From Chondrus crispus (lineage: Eukaryota; Rhodophyta; Florideophyceae; Gigartinales; Gigartinaceae), in assembly GCF_000350225.1 (NCBI RefSeq), contig NW_005179334.1:673619-737618 (forward strand): 64,000 bases of DNA, written 5' to 3'. The position numbers and the translations under genes were made by a program. Each line of letters starts with the position of its first letter. The stretch's first letter is position 1. Shown piece after piece: positions 32,131 to 42,887 of the stretch. The notes below the pieces were generated by a model. The model saw only the letters and a list, made by a program, of their open reading frames with translations. It was not told where the DNA came from and searched no databases.

Positions 32131-35100
32131 AATTCTAGCGCTCCTAAGAAAAGGGGCTCATAAAAAGTGGTATGTAACAAAAATTCCAAAATAAGAGTGG
32201 TACGTAACAAACATTCTCTTATACAAATTGTAAACAGAAAGACATTAATACTGTGTTTATCCTTCCTATCTTACATTCTGCGGGTGATTTGGCGATAGCT
32301 GAACGTTGTGCAGCTGAGTGGCCCCTTGGGGCCGCCAGCCACCCATGATTCAGTCAGAGAAGAAGGGCGACGCCACCAAAAGGCCATTGGGGCAGCCGTT
32401 ATATTTCGCGGCAAGCGTGGGCGACGTAACATTTATTATGGACTGGAGCATGTTCCATTGTTCACGGTGGTCAAAGTCTTTTTAACAAGAGTTTGAAGGC
32501 TTCTTCTCTTCGTTTTACTTTGAAATGCCACACTATGGGAATATTAGATTTGAGTTTCGATTGCGGGTCATTCTTCACGTAAACTTTGAGGGGACAGTCT
32601 GCCTATCTCTTCAGTCAGCTCGAATCTTCAGTGAAGTACCCGCACTATTTGCGATATGACTAAAGTGAACCACTGCATGTATCTACAAGAACTGAACTGC
32701 ACACAAAACGAGGCGCAGGAGTGCTCGTGGGCAGCTGTCTGCTAGAAGGGATGCTTGAAAGTCTTGGGAACTGAAACTGGTCCGCTGGTCCGAATGAATC
32801 GAGCAATAGTGCACATGTACAGTAGGTGTTGTTGTTGTCCGCTTTTTAACTGGCGTATAATCTTGGTTCGGCAAGTCTCAGGGTGTGGAGGAGAAAACAG
32901 GAAATAGTACATGAAAGACCACGGCGTGAAAGACTGATGGTTACTATTGGTAGACAAAGAAACACTGGGTGCAGAACAATTCCGGAGATTTCCGTGCGGC
33001 GAAGTGTAAGCTACCCTACCGTAAAAAACGCCTAAATGTAGATTTTCACATTCGTGACCCTGTTTTCGCAAGCCTGTTGTCCTCTGAATACGTCTCTTAC
33101 AGGCTTCTCGTTGCGGATGCTGACGCAGCTATGCTTACGGTGTGATGCAATTGTACACATCAAAGCTACAGAGTTTTTCAGAAGTGATCACCGGGGCCGA
33201 GTCGGCAGCTCTGCTGTTCGCGTGAGTAAGTGCGACTAGCTTTCTTTCGAAAAGCGGTTGCCGAGTTTCGCAATCCAGCAGTTTGGATTTAGTGTAATAG
33301 GGTAGTTCTATAGAAATGGAATTCTCCAGGGACGCAGACTTCGGGAGATGCATGGGACCCGAAGGTGGCTGGAACCCTACCGACAGGAAACTGAGGTGGA
33401 AAGGTGGATAACGTGGGAAAACTGCGTATCTGGGCGTGCCCGGTAGATCCAGTAGGGGTCGCGGGATGATCATGCAGGAGAAGGGTTTTTGTACAGTACC
33501 CTTGGTACCCTTACTGCAGAAGAAACAGAACATGCTCAGCTGTAGCTTGCGCGGGGGTAGTGTCGGAGCTAGAGGCACAGTGAGTGCATGCATTGGCGGC
33601 CGGAAGCTCAACTGGGCGACAGCGGCGCTTAGGATCAGTCAACTTCAGTCTTAAATGGACCAGGTTGAAGAATAGAGTTTCGTAGCAGTGAAAAGGGAAA
33701 GTAATTTAGTAATTTTTTTCAAGCACACTTGGGAAAAGTGTGGATAACAATGGAAATAGTTGCTCATGAACTCGTTTGTTAGATTGCTGATTGTACAGAA
33801 TAATCTCTTGGGCGTACAGTAAGTCACGAGAGTCCAAATGTAATGATGAGGGAGTGAGGAGGAGATGTAAATTACTATACTGTACTGTAGTCTAAAGTGC
33901 TTTGGACGGGAAGGTACTGGTGGTACCCTTGTACGGTACTGTATCGTACAAAGGTGCCCGAAGAGAGTGATGGAATTTGAGCACGGCCTGCTCTGGGAGA
34001 GATAATGGCTAGAAATGATCCTCACACTAGGCACGTGCGTGAATTTGATGTTGATGTTGATGTGTCCAGCGCCAGGCTGTGTGTGGGAAAGAGTGCGAAT
34101 GGTTGTCGGGGCGAGTCAAGAAATGCCGTAAGCAGCAGAGCATACTGTATGCCCAGTGCGAGCAAGCAGGGTCTGTACAATACTGTAGCGTCATTTTTGT
34201 CACAACGACGGGTGCGAGAGGTCTGTTGGTCGACACTGAAGGGGGATGAAGACCAGAGGAAAAGGATTATAGGCACTGTACAGTACCAAGGGTACTGTAC
34301 CAAGTGGTACGGTACTGGACCAAGTGGTACAGTACAGAACGCACAGGTCCGCATTTAATTGCGCCAAATGTTTTCTGTTTTGAAGGGTGAGGGAACAGCA
34401 CAAATTGCTTGGAGAGCATACAATAGGGAGAGCACGTGTGGTCCATTGAATGCAAAGGGTGGTTGGATATAAGCGGCTCAGAAGCTGAGATACTTTCTCC
34501 TCTGCAGATACGGGACGCGTTGAAGTGTGCAGAGTGGATGCAGAAACCGTTGAGAAATCCAGGAAAAAAACAAGGAAACGCACCAAGTTGCTGGAGGCGT
34601 TTCAGCAAAGCCGAAAATAAGGAAAAGGCAAAGGACAATGCGCCGTGCCAAAAGTGTTTGTCAGTCGTGGGGAGGGTGGCGTTTATGGGCAAGTTGGTGT
34701 GGTTGGCCCGAAAGCAGACAGCCGCTTGCCCCGAATTGTGTTGCCTTTCTGGGTATGCCTCCCTTGCCAGACGTCCTGGGCCGGTGATCGCACAAATTGC
34801 GTTCATCGCTAAATGTGTGCGATATTTGCTGGAAAGAGAGTCTTTGTTGCGTGGGACATTGCCGTTTGGCTTCTACGTACTGCACGTCTTTGTTTCGGGA
34901 ATTGGTAGCTTCTCGTCGCAGTCTTGCCACTTGCAAAGACAACATTTATATTTTTCTAGCTGTGCGGAGTTCGCCCATTTCGAAAGGCCTCGGTCCCCTA
35001 CAGTACATCTACAGTACAGGGTACAGCAAAACCGCCTGTGCTTCATACACCGTAAATAACATATCCACCTCTGCCCTTGAATTTTCTGCTTAAGAAACCT

Positions 35101-35479
35101 GCCCTACAAGATGACAGTTCTGGTTTAAGACGGCTCTCAATCTCGCCACTGCTCTCTTCCGGGACAAGTCCAGTGTAGTGTTTGGGGGCGGTACACAGCA
35201 GAAAGCCTAAATTCGGACAGGTGCCCTAAAATGACAAGTGCCCTCAGATGCCTTTGCCCCGGACCACCTTCCTGATGCCGATAGATCTGAGAGCCGAGCT
35301 CGCTGCACCCCTGCTTGCTTGTTTTTGCTTAATTTTTTGCCTCCCTCTTTGGGCACTCTGAAATTTCGTTCGCAGCCGGTCCCACGGCGCAGCCCCGGCG
35401 AGGACCCCGCATTGCACGCGTCTCACAACGTTTTTCCCTGAGCAATGCTGTACTTCGGTAACAATTCTGTTCGCGTCTC
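32131..35479. other. Gene-poor 3.3 kb
   Basis: Frames of 100-200 codons exist on both strands (for example 34436-35059 +, 34806-34267 -) but overlap one another and show no domain or convincing composition. The zone is marked by repeated GTAC-rich motifs at 33491-33510, 33911-33949 and 34277-34336. From 35480 a C/T-rich tract leads to the bHLH gene and may be its 5' leader. A non-coding RNA cannot be excluded. Confidence 0.4.
34277..34336. repeat. Array of GTACTGTACC-type words
   Basis: Within 60 bp: CTGTACAGTACCAAGGGTAC, then TGTACCAAGTGGTACGGTAC, then TGGACCAAGTGGTACAGTAC. The same core (GTACTGTACC-CTTGG-TAC or its complement) occurs singly at 33491-33510, 42257-42283, 42362-42380 and 62812-62836. 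The core is close to palindromic and could form a hairpin or bind a dimeric protein. Confidence 0.7.
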
Positions 35480-35639
35480 ATGCCACACACTGGCCCCCTC
35501 CGCCTCCTTCTTCCTTACTCCGTACTCGTTCCTCCGCCCTCGTTCCTCCGCCCTTGTTCGTCCTGCCTCTCACTCTTGACCGTCCCTGCTCCTGGGGTCG
35601 TCCTGCGCTCGGGGCCTCCCACGGCATCCGCGTTACCTT

Positions 35640-36070
35640 GTCAAATCCCTCTTCAGTTACGCACGCCCAACGCCCCCACTCCCCGCTACCGACAGAAACG
35701 ACTTCGTCCGACGACCCCGCTCTCTTTGGCAAATTTCTGCCAGCAATCTACACCCTGCGTTCCAGCCGATCTTGGCTCTTTCCGGTCGACTTTCGCGTTC
35801 CTAGCTTTTAGCTTGTCTCATTTGCCAGTCCCGGTCTCGCTGCATTACAACGGCCGCCTGCTCCGTCGTTTTCGGGAACGACAAATTGTACACACCCACC
35901 AACAACTTCCATTTTCAACCTTTCTGTTTCTGTCGTTTAGGCGCAAAAGCCCTACTCTACCGTGCACTCGCTCTGGGTGCGTCCTCGCATCCTTGCTCCC
36001 AAGACGGCGTCTCCACACACTTACCTCCGTCTTTCCTTTGCAGCCGCCCCGTGGGCGCACTCAAGTAGCC
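35640..36070 (+). promoter_or_regulatory. Pyrimidine-rich leader of the bHLH gene, possible intron
   Basis: Strongly C/T-rich DNA upstream of the chosen ATG, including TTCTGTTTCTGTCGTTTAGG (35923-35942), which would suit a 3' splice site. The frame stays open back to an ATG at 35480, so an N-terminal extension cannot be ruled out. The amino-acid composition of that extension (Ser/Pro/Arg-rich) reads as leader, not protein. Confidence 0.3.
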
Positions 36071-37516
36071 ATGGAATGGGTTAGTACTCGTCCCGATCCT
36101 GCACATTCCCTGCTTCAAGAATTCTCCCCCAGGCTCAATCTACCCTATGCTTCCGAGTTCTCAACCCTCGAGACAGGCCTTCTCGCAACTGGTTCTACCC
36201 CAGCTGTCGCCGGGGAATGGCCACTGCCCCATGTGTCTCGCAATTCGAAAAATGACTTTCAATACGAGATTTCTTTGTCTGCGGGTCCCGAGTTTGATAC
36301 CGAGTCGGCCGATGGAGGGGAGGAAAGAGAAGCGATAGATGAGGACAATGCTAGTTCAGATTTAAATCTCGCCAGCGCCAGTGAGGACACAAGCGTTGGA
36401 GTGGATGCTCCTTCTGGTAGTGCGAAGGAACGATTTGCAGAGCTTGAAGAAGTGCGCACTTCGCCTTTCATGTCTCCACTAACTCCCGATAGCCTCGTTC
36501 GTGGACCCGAAGATGACAAGAAAAACGCCAAAGGAGTTCGTCACAGCGCTGGCTCGGCAACTGCCGTTGTGTCTGCGAAGGGTGTTCCGTCATCAAAACC
36601 GGCGACGTCTCAGAAACCGGGCAGAATGATTCTGAAGAAGAAATCCGCGACTACGTCCAAGAAGGCAGCTGGCAAAGGAATGTCTAGTTCGACTCCAACG
36701 ATATCCACGTCGCAGGGCAACTCAGGAGGGCAAAGTGGGGCTCTGTCTCATACCAAGATGTGCAGAGATCGTCTAAACAACATGTTTGAACGCTTACGTC
36801 ACACTTTACCACCGGCTCCAACTGGGGTGGAAGTGAAACATAAGGCACAAGTTTTAGATTACGCCATCGCGGTTCTACACGGCATGGTAGACAGAACCGC
36901 ACAGCTAGAAATCGAGCTCGCTGTGAGCAGCAACAAGGCTACAATGGACTGGATTTCCAAGCTCGTAGCCAGGACGGAATCGTTTCCAGAAGCCGCAGAA
37001 GAAGTAATGAGACTGTTTGCGAGACGTCGCTCTTGGAAGCATGCTGAACTGTGGGTGGCTGGGAAGAGATCCATGCCCCCAGATGCGAATCTGGAAGATT
37101 CTACTATACTCACCCTTTGCACTTCGATTTCAAATGACGTTTATGGTCAAGGCGCCTCTAGTCTTGATCGTTTCTCAAAGCAGTCGGAGTCTTACTCGTT
37201 CAAGGCGAATGAAGGAGTACAGGGCCGGGTGTGGTCAGCTATGCGCCCTGAATGGGTGACTGGACTGACAGACCCAAAGAACTTCAAGAGATGCAGTTTG
37301 GCTCGCGAGCATGGCGTTAAGGTTTGCCTTGCTGTGCCCGTGACCATAACCGGAAAAATTGAAGCTGTGATGTGTTTTTATGACGTCAAGCACCGTCCGT
37401 ACGATACTCAATGTCGGGAGCTTGCCATGCGGCTTGCGTGGGCTCTGGGGAATGCTGTGGGTGGGAAACGGGCAAAAGTGAATGTACTGACGGCGTCCGG
37501 TACTTCAACTACTTGA
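36071..37516 (+). CDS. bHLH transcription factor with C-terminal GAF-like domain
   Basis: 481 residues from the ATG at 36071, chosen because the sequence before it looks untranslated. The N-terminal 215 residues are acidic and Ser-rich (activation-type), with a Lys-rich patch near 190-205. The bHLH (about 228-275) reads SHTKMCRDRLNNMFERL, a proline loop, then KHKAQVLDYAIAVLHGM. His and Arg of the H-E-R DNA contact triad are present, but the usual Glu is Cys in KMCRDR, so E-box recognition may be altered. From about 320 to 465 a GAF-like domain follows (WKHAELWVAGK, GVQGRVW, CLAVPVTITGKIEAVMCFYD), a fold that binds small ligands or mediates dimerisation. Nuclear, presumably ligand- or redox-responsive (inference). 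Confidence 0.75.
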   Translation: MEWVSTRPDPAHSLLQEFSPRLNLPYASEFSTLETGLLATGSTPAVAGEWPLPHVSRNSKNDFQYEISLSAGPEFDTESADGGEEREAIDEDNASSDLNLASASEDTSVGVDAPSGSAKERFAELEEVRTSPFMSPLTPDSLVRGPEDDKKNAKGVRHSAGSATAVVSAKGVPSSKPATSQKPGRMILKKKSATTSKKAAGKGMSSSTPTISTSQGNSGGQSGALSHTKMCRDRLNNMFERLRHTLPPAPTGVEVKHKAQVLDYAIAVLHGMVDRTAQLEIELAVSSNKATMDWISKLVARTESFPEAAEEVMRLFARRRSWKHAELWVAGKRSMPPDANLEDSTILTLCTSISNDVYGQGASSLDRFSKQSESYSFKANEGVQGRVWSAMRPEWVTGLTDPKNFKRCSLAREHGVKVCLAVPVTITGKIEAVMCFYDVKHRPYDTQCRELAMRLAWALGNAVGGKRAKVNVLTASGTSTT

Positions 37517-38210
37517 TGGATGTTTATTGAACCGCACGGCATAGTGTTCTGTTTCTGGCACGGCATCGGTTGTGGAGTGCACTCTTACACACACCAAATC
37601 ATTTGCACTGTAGTGGGGTTGACATTGTTTATGGAAGTGCGACTGCTATGTACGTTAGTTTTGCGTTGTTCCCTGACTCGCTGATTTATTCCAGCGCAAT
37701 GGCCGAGAGCCTTCTGGTGGCCTTTTACCAAACCAGGTGTATGGGTTTCGGACGTGAACAAGAAGTGTTATAGCCCAGCCGGAGGACAGAGACCCCTTGA
37801 CTGGATCTGCCAATGCGGTTAGCGAAATCCCATTGCTTTCTGGATGTAGTGCCTCTGAGGTTAGTACTGTAATGAGATATTGATCGTTGCTGCTTTCCTA
37901 TACACTGTATATTACAATCAATAAATGAAGAGATTTTCAGCTTTGTGTCAAACTGTCATGTGGTAGGAGTTCTGTCGTAACTGTAATGTGGGGCACAGAG
38001 TGTAATGAAAGGCTTCGAAGGCTTTGCAGGTCCGGGTTATTCTCATGTCTCCCTGAGGAGACTGAAGTACATACTGTAGGCCTTGGTACTTCGATCCTAC
38101 TTATTACCCCCTCACCGGCTCTCGACCACACGCCTCCCGTTTACTCTTCCATATATTTGTCGTCCTGCCGATCATCGGACTCTCCGGACAGTTTCCCTTC
38201 TGATCAGAAA
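37517..38210. other. Intergenic, with possible poly(A) signal
   Basis: AATAAA at about 37919 could serve the bHLH transcript. No ORF with coding character. The last 200 bp are C/T-rich before the porin ATG. Confidence 0.4.
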
Positions 38211-39216
38211 ATGAAGATGTACAGTGATATCGGCAAGGTGGCAAAAAGTAAGTTCCGAGCACGATGCAATCAGTCTCTCACAGTAGAGCACAGCGTGGTA
38301 TTTATCATTCAGCTTCGTTTAGTCCACCCCTCGTCATTCTCTAACAAACGTTCCAAACCCGTTTCGTTTCTACTTAACTACCCTCACGCGCTCCAATACT
38401 TACCCAAATCAACTCTCAGAGCTCCTCACGGATGACTATATCTTCACTAACAAAATCAAGGTCGCCTCCAAGACCCAGGACGGATGTTCCTACACGGTAA
38501 CCGGCGTCCAGAATCCCAAAGACGACGCCATTGCTGCTGAAGTTAGCACCAAATTGAAGGCGAGGGGCGCTACAGTAACCGGAAAGCTGCAGACCGGTGC
38601 CAAAGACCCAATCATCGAAGCAAAGTACGAAACAAAGGACTCAGACGGCCGCAACTACACTGTGGCTGGAGATTTCAGCCGCAACTTGGCCAAATCCCAC
38701 GTCGAATTTATCAGCGGACCGCTGGGCATCAAGATTGGCGCTGATGTACTGGCGTCTCATATTACCGGCTCGGCTGCAGTCGCCATTTCGAGCTCTCAGT
38801 ACTCAGGGTTTGCCGTTGCAGGTGCGGAGACGCAGTACAATATAGCGGATAAGGAGGTGTCGAAGCTCAATTATGCGCTGAGTTTCTTTGATGGGCGCGA
38901 AAGTGAATGCACGCTTCACGTGTTGGATCAAGCAAAGTCGGGTATGATTAGCTACTCGCACCACGTGCGTCCAGGCTTTTCCGTGGGCGCGCAAGTGCTT
39001 TACGTGCGCGAATCTGCCGCAACCTCGCTTTGCGTCGGAAGTGCCTACCGTCTGGACGGCGCTACCACCGTCAAAGGCAAGCTAGACTCGGCGGGTACTC
39101 TCTCGCTTTCGTATATCCAGAATGTACGACCTAATACAACCTTAATCATGTCTAGCAAGTTCAACACAACCAATTTTGACTCAGCCAAGTTTGGTTTCTC
39201 ATTGGCACTTGAATAA
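38211..39216 (+). CDS. Mitochondrial porin (VDAC), two exons
   Basis: Exon 1 38211-38247, intron 38248-38419 (GTAAGT...CTCTCAG, 172 nt), exon 2 38420-39216; joined length 834 nt, 277 residues, normal for VDAC. The N-terminus MKMYSDIGKVAKKLLTDDYI matches the amphipathic N-terminal helix motif of eukaryotic porins, and the remainder is alternating beta-strands to the C-terminal KFGFSLALE. The codon for Lys13 spans the junction. The product is the outer mitochondrial membrane beta-barrel exchanging ATP, ADP and metabolites. The short single intron near the start fits an intron-poor genome. The upstream frame starting at 37986 is a by-product. Confidence 0.9.
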
Positions 39217-39376
39217 TGTGCGGAGAGAGGACAAGGTATGCGCAGCGTTTTTTCCTAGTCAGCAGGGCATGCTTGTTTCATGAAGCGTCAGATTTGTACC
39301 ATTTTTATGCGCGTTTGAGAAACAGCTTGTGAGTTTTAAAGCATGTATCAGTGGCTGATGTTTCGCTACGTCATTA

Positions 39377-39805
39377 TCACCATGGAGGGATCCCATCCCC
39401 TACTGTATCAATCACGAGCTTCTCTTTGTGACTTGATATCTTTGCGATGCATGACTTAATGTAAAATCCGTCTCCGGAAACTTCGTCCCGGAGTAAGACT
39501 TCACATGTTCCGCAGTCCCCTACTCCGCAGCTTTCCACTATCTCCACCCCAGCCCTCCTTGCTACCTCCGAGAGTCTCTCGCCGGGCGTCGCCATGACTT
39601 GGGTGTTGTCGGGGATGAAAAGGATTTTCACGCATTTCTCGCCATGTCCTTTGCATGTCGTGTAGGGCGGGATGGAAGGACTAGTCCGTCTCTTTCTGGT
39701 TCTCTTCAAGCCAGCAGGAGCTGAACATGAAGCATTTGATGGAAAGAAACTAGAGGCGCGAACAGGTGCAATTGCCTGAAGGAAGGCATATGAATCAAAA
39801 CTCAT
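39377..39805 (-). CDS. [2Fe-2S] ferredoxin-like protein, probably plastid-targeted
   Basis: 142 residues from the ATG at 39805; the frame is open further upstream but without an ATG. The first ~58 residues (MSFDSYAFLQ..., Ser/Ala/Arg-rich with Phe near the start) look like a primary-plastid transit peptide. The mature part has the plant-type cluster ligands Cys93-x4-Cys98-x2-Cys101-x17-Cys119 (SCGVGDCGTCEVLL ... IKSCIAK). The last spacing is shorter than in photosynthetic ferredoxins (about 29), so it belongs to a divergent class and need not be the photosystem I acceptor. It is an electron carrier in the plastid stroma, by inference. It converges on the VDAC gene 160 bp away. Confidence 0.8.
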   Translation of the reverse strand: MSFDSYAFLQAIAPVRASSFFPSNASCSAPAGLKRTRKRRTSPSIPPYTTCKGHGEKCVKILFIPDNTQVMATPGERLSEVARRAGVEIVESCGVGDCGTCEVLLRDEVSGDGFYIKSCIAKISSHKEKLVIDTVGDGIPPW

Positions 39806-39894
39806 CCCTCCCGGAGAAGGACGAACAGAGTTGAAAAGTGGTGTAGGACGGTAGAGTGTGTGTACCGCGCAGCGCCCGTAGTCTTTTATTGTTT

Positions 39895-39985
39895 TCAAAA
39901 CTGCTGTCCCGATGTTCTGCAAGATGTTATTGCGAGGGCAAGCACGTTAAAGAAATAGAGTCTAAAATGACTTTCTAAATTATCG
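39895..39985. repeat. Relic related to MITE at 46277-46762
   Basis: The stretch ATGTTCTGCAAGATGTTATT to CGATTTAATGTATATTA aligns with 46575-46665 (ATGTTTTACAATATGTTATT to CGATTTAATTTATATA), sharing ACGTTAAAGAAAT. This copy lacks the terminal repeats. It lies just upstream of the ferredoxin gene and may contribute to its promoter. Confidence 0.5.
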
Positions 39986-40365
39986 ATTTAATGTATATTA
40001 TTCGTATGTTGTGTACGAGATCCAGTCTGAAGCATGCAATATGAGGCAATTTGTTTGTCGTACAGTACAGTAATGTACTGTAATGACACCTTATCCATAC
40101 ATCCCTAGAGCAATTACATGACCACGTGGCGTCCTGGCCATAACATTGCTTCACTGCCCATCTCTCATAGCCCTCATGAGCACCACCAGTATGAGGAGCA
40201 CTGTGCTGCCTCACGTAAAGCACCGTCTGCGGCTCGCGGGAAGAGGACCAAAATCAGGACCTTTCGGTCGCACATCGGGATGCAAACTCTACCTTTAGCT
40301 CGCCCTCTCTGATCTCTCACAGTGGGAGGCAATTTTGTTCCGTCGACTACCATGCCCCGTAGCAC

Positions 40366-40372
40366 TATAAAG
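40366..40372 (+). promoter_or_regulatory. Possible TATA box of WS/DGAT gene
   Basis: TATAAAG about 175 nt before the ATG at 40545, followed by an (AC)n tract. Position is reasonable for a core promoter with a leader of some 140 nt. No experimental support. Confidence 0.3.
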
Positions 40373-40544
40373 GCACACACACACATGTACACTACATAGT
40401 TTTCCCCGCATTCAGTGGCAGGTGTTTCTGTGCCTACACAACCTTCCATTGGTGCAGCGTTCACTTGTTCATCACTTGTCCGTCCCCGGCGAAAGAGCAA
40501 TGACAGACCTCTCCTGGCAAACGTTTTGACCTTTTGAGCAATTG

Positions 40545-41987
40545 ATGGCAGACGAGTCTGTACCAGACAACCCTGTGGTAATAACAACGTGCATTGCTCT
40601 AGAACGCAACGTGAATGTGACTTGGTTGAAGGAGGTTGTCTTGCCCCGAATCCTTAAGCATCCGCGTTTTAGCAGCGTAGTCATTGAAGGAAAGGAGGGC
40701 AAACTACGTTTTGAATCCGTTCCAGACTTCGTTCCCCAGAATGAAAAGTTGATGATGCACCAGTTTGATGTCCAGCACGTTGGTGGGGAGGACAAAAGCA
40801 ATAGGGAGCGTGAAAAAATCTTCCAAGACAGACTCTCTGAGCTCATGACTACACCATTGGATAGGGAGAGGCCCCTGTGGAAAGTTACGCTTTTCCCGCA
40901 ATGGTCAATTGTTGATCATGATGAAAGCGTGGAAAAAGAGTGTTGTATGGTCGTCGTTCGTGTTCATCATTCCATTTCTGATGGCATAGGACTTGTAAAG
41001 TACTTTACCTCCGAAATCATCGATAAGACATCCCAGGAGGAGCAATCGCGATTGCTAGTCGTTCCTGAAAGACAATTTAAAAAGCTTCGCAACCAAGTCC
41101 ACTCATCCAACCCAGAAAAACAGCAGGTCTCACCGACACCAGCCGTGACGGAACAAAGGCATACGACGAGAAACATGCGAATATGCGTTCCGGAGCCGGG
41201 TTTGCTTCAACGCGGATGGGAATTTGTGGAAGATGTTTACCTCTCGTCCGTGCGCATGCTTTTCACAGACCCAGTCAGTGTCTTCACGAGATCGACCATA
41301 CAGAGAGAAAAGGTCTGTGCCCTCATGCCGCCTTCCAGTTTCACAGTTCAAATGCTGAAAAACGCATCTCGTGTATTTGGTGTAACCATTAATGACTTGC
41401 TCTACACCGCTGTTGCGGGAGCGTCGAGGCTATATTTGAAGGAACACGGAGATAATCCAGATGAACTGAAGCATCTCAGGTGTGCAATTCCCTTCAATGA
41501 GCACGCGCTGGATTCCTTCTCCTTGAGCGACGTTTCGAACGTTTTTGCCATAATTGCATTGAATCTTCACGTCGACGAAGAGGATCGAATGAAACGATTT
41601 GAAGTGTGTGTCCGCACTCTTCGAAGGGCGAAGAGAAGCAATCAACTTGTGCTACTCATGGGCCTCATCCAACTTGTTGCCCGTATGCCCCGCTTTCCCA
41701 GAAAAGCCTTCTGGAGGTATTTGACACGGGCCACTTCCCTTCTCTTTACCAATGTTCCGGGGCCGAGAGAAGCGGTGCATATAGGGGGCGTGAAGGTCTC
41801 ATCGCTGCACTTCTTTGCGCCAGCCGATGGACACGCTGGTGTTGTCTTAGGCATGTTTTCGTACATGGACAAAATCGCGATGGGAGTAGCAGGTGACAAA
41901 GGCCGTATTAGTAATCCGCAGCGCTTCGTCGAGTTGCTTAGCTCGGAAATACAACTGCTTCTTGACATAAGCAAAGCGGTCAACTAG
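40545..41987 (+). CDS. Wax ester synthase / diacylglycerol acyltransferase (WS/DGAT family)
   Basis: 480 residues from the ATG at 40545. The N-terminal acyltransferase domain contains HHSISDG (His141, His142, Asp146), the HHxxxDG catalytic motif; PLWKVTLF precedes it as in the family. The C-terminal half carries INDLLYTAVAGA, a family-typical ND motif, and LFTNVPGP. It joins an acyl-CoA to a fatty alcohol (wax ester) or to diacylglycerol (triacylglycerol). It is single-exon. No clear transmembrane segment or signal; such enzymes usually sit at ER or lipid-droplet surfaces. A second member lies at 47267-48658 on the opposite strand. Confidence 0.9.
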   Translation: MADESVPDNPVVITTCIALERNVNVTWLKEVVLPRILKHPRFSSVVIEGKEGKLRFESVPDFVPQNEKLMMHQFDVQHVGGEDKSNREREKIFQDRLSELMTTPLDRERPLWKVTLFPQWSIVDHDESVEKECCMVVVRVHHSISDGIGLVKYFTSEIIDKTSQEEQSRLLVVPERQFKKLRNQVHSSNPEKQQVSPTPAVTEQRHTTRNMRICVPEPGLLQRGWEFVEDVYLSSVRMLFTDPVSVFTRSTIQREKVCALMPPSSFTVQMLKNASRVFGVTINDLLYTAVAGASRLYLKEHGDNPDELKHLRCAIPFNEHALDSFSLSDVSNVFAIIALNLHVDEEDRMKRFEVCVRTLRRAKRSNQLVLLMGLIQLVARMPRFPRKAFWRYLTRATSLLFTNVPGPREAVHIGGVKVSSLHFFAPADGHAGVVLGMFSYMDKIAMGVAGDKGRISNPQRFVELLSSEIQLLLDISKAVN

Positions 41988-42887
41988 GTTCGGATCTCGA
42001 AGGCAACAAGCATTGGGATAGACAAGTTCACCTTCACAGCGGATCAACGGCTGGAGTAATTTTTGGGCTGGGCATAGATTGCAGCCATTGCGAGTGGTGT
42101 TGTGAATAGGGCCACTTCGATCATGAGGTGCCGCGAACTGCTTGTGTTGTATGCATGTACAATAACGCTTGTTACAGTAAGAACGCGTCTGTACGTTTGG
42201 ATGCTGTGCGTGAGCCAGAGTTTGTTTCATGGTCTATACTCCGCCCTGATAATATTGGTACTGTACCAAGGGTACCGTACAGTAAAGACATTTACATGTC
42301 ATAGAACCAAACGCCAGGCCTTTGCTGGACATCCCATTTCCATGGACTGTGCTGTATGGACGTACTGTACCCTTGGTACTGCCGTGCCGTTTACTCGTAA
42401 ACGAAGGCATAAACATACAATCACGCGTTGTGGGGGTTGGCGTTTCCAGGATCCCTGTTGACACATGTGGTTCTTTGTTACAAAGGCAGTAGATGAAATG
42501 TAATGCAATGCGGCGGATGAACGTATATGCAACGTAGAGAATAAAACGAGATGAACGTAGATGCATGTTTTTCGTGCTCTTGACTTAACATGGCAGCTTT
42601 TCAGGGTAGGCAACCTGAACATACAGGCATGGCCATTCCCCACACGGTCCTTGATCAATCATGTAGAAATCAGAATCGAAGAATGAAACAAGAAATAGCC
42701 TGCTTGGAAGCCGCGACTTCTTCTCCGAATCTTCGTCAGTTTAAATAGACTTTGACACGTTGTACAACTTTACCACACACGAGTAGGCAATAGCATCTAG
42801 TCTTAGTATTGACAAGGAATAAGGGCATTAAGCTTCCGCCCCAGAACCCTGGCGGCCAACGAGGGTACGTTCTATCTCTCTCCTAGT
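41988..42887. other. Intergenic between converging genes
   Basis: Contains two copies of the GTACTGTACC-type motif (42257-42283 and 42362-42380). Otherwise no ORF or element recognised. Confidence 0.5.

Noticed and set aside
34267..35059. Overlapping ORFs on both strands as a gene
   Set aside because: No domain, mutually overlapping, and the region is full of non-coding GTAC-type motifs.
37986..38435. 149-codon ORF over the porin start
   Set aside because: It runs through the intron in another frame; the spliced porin reading explains the sequence.
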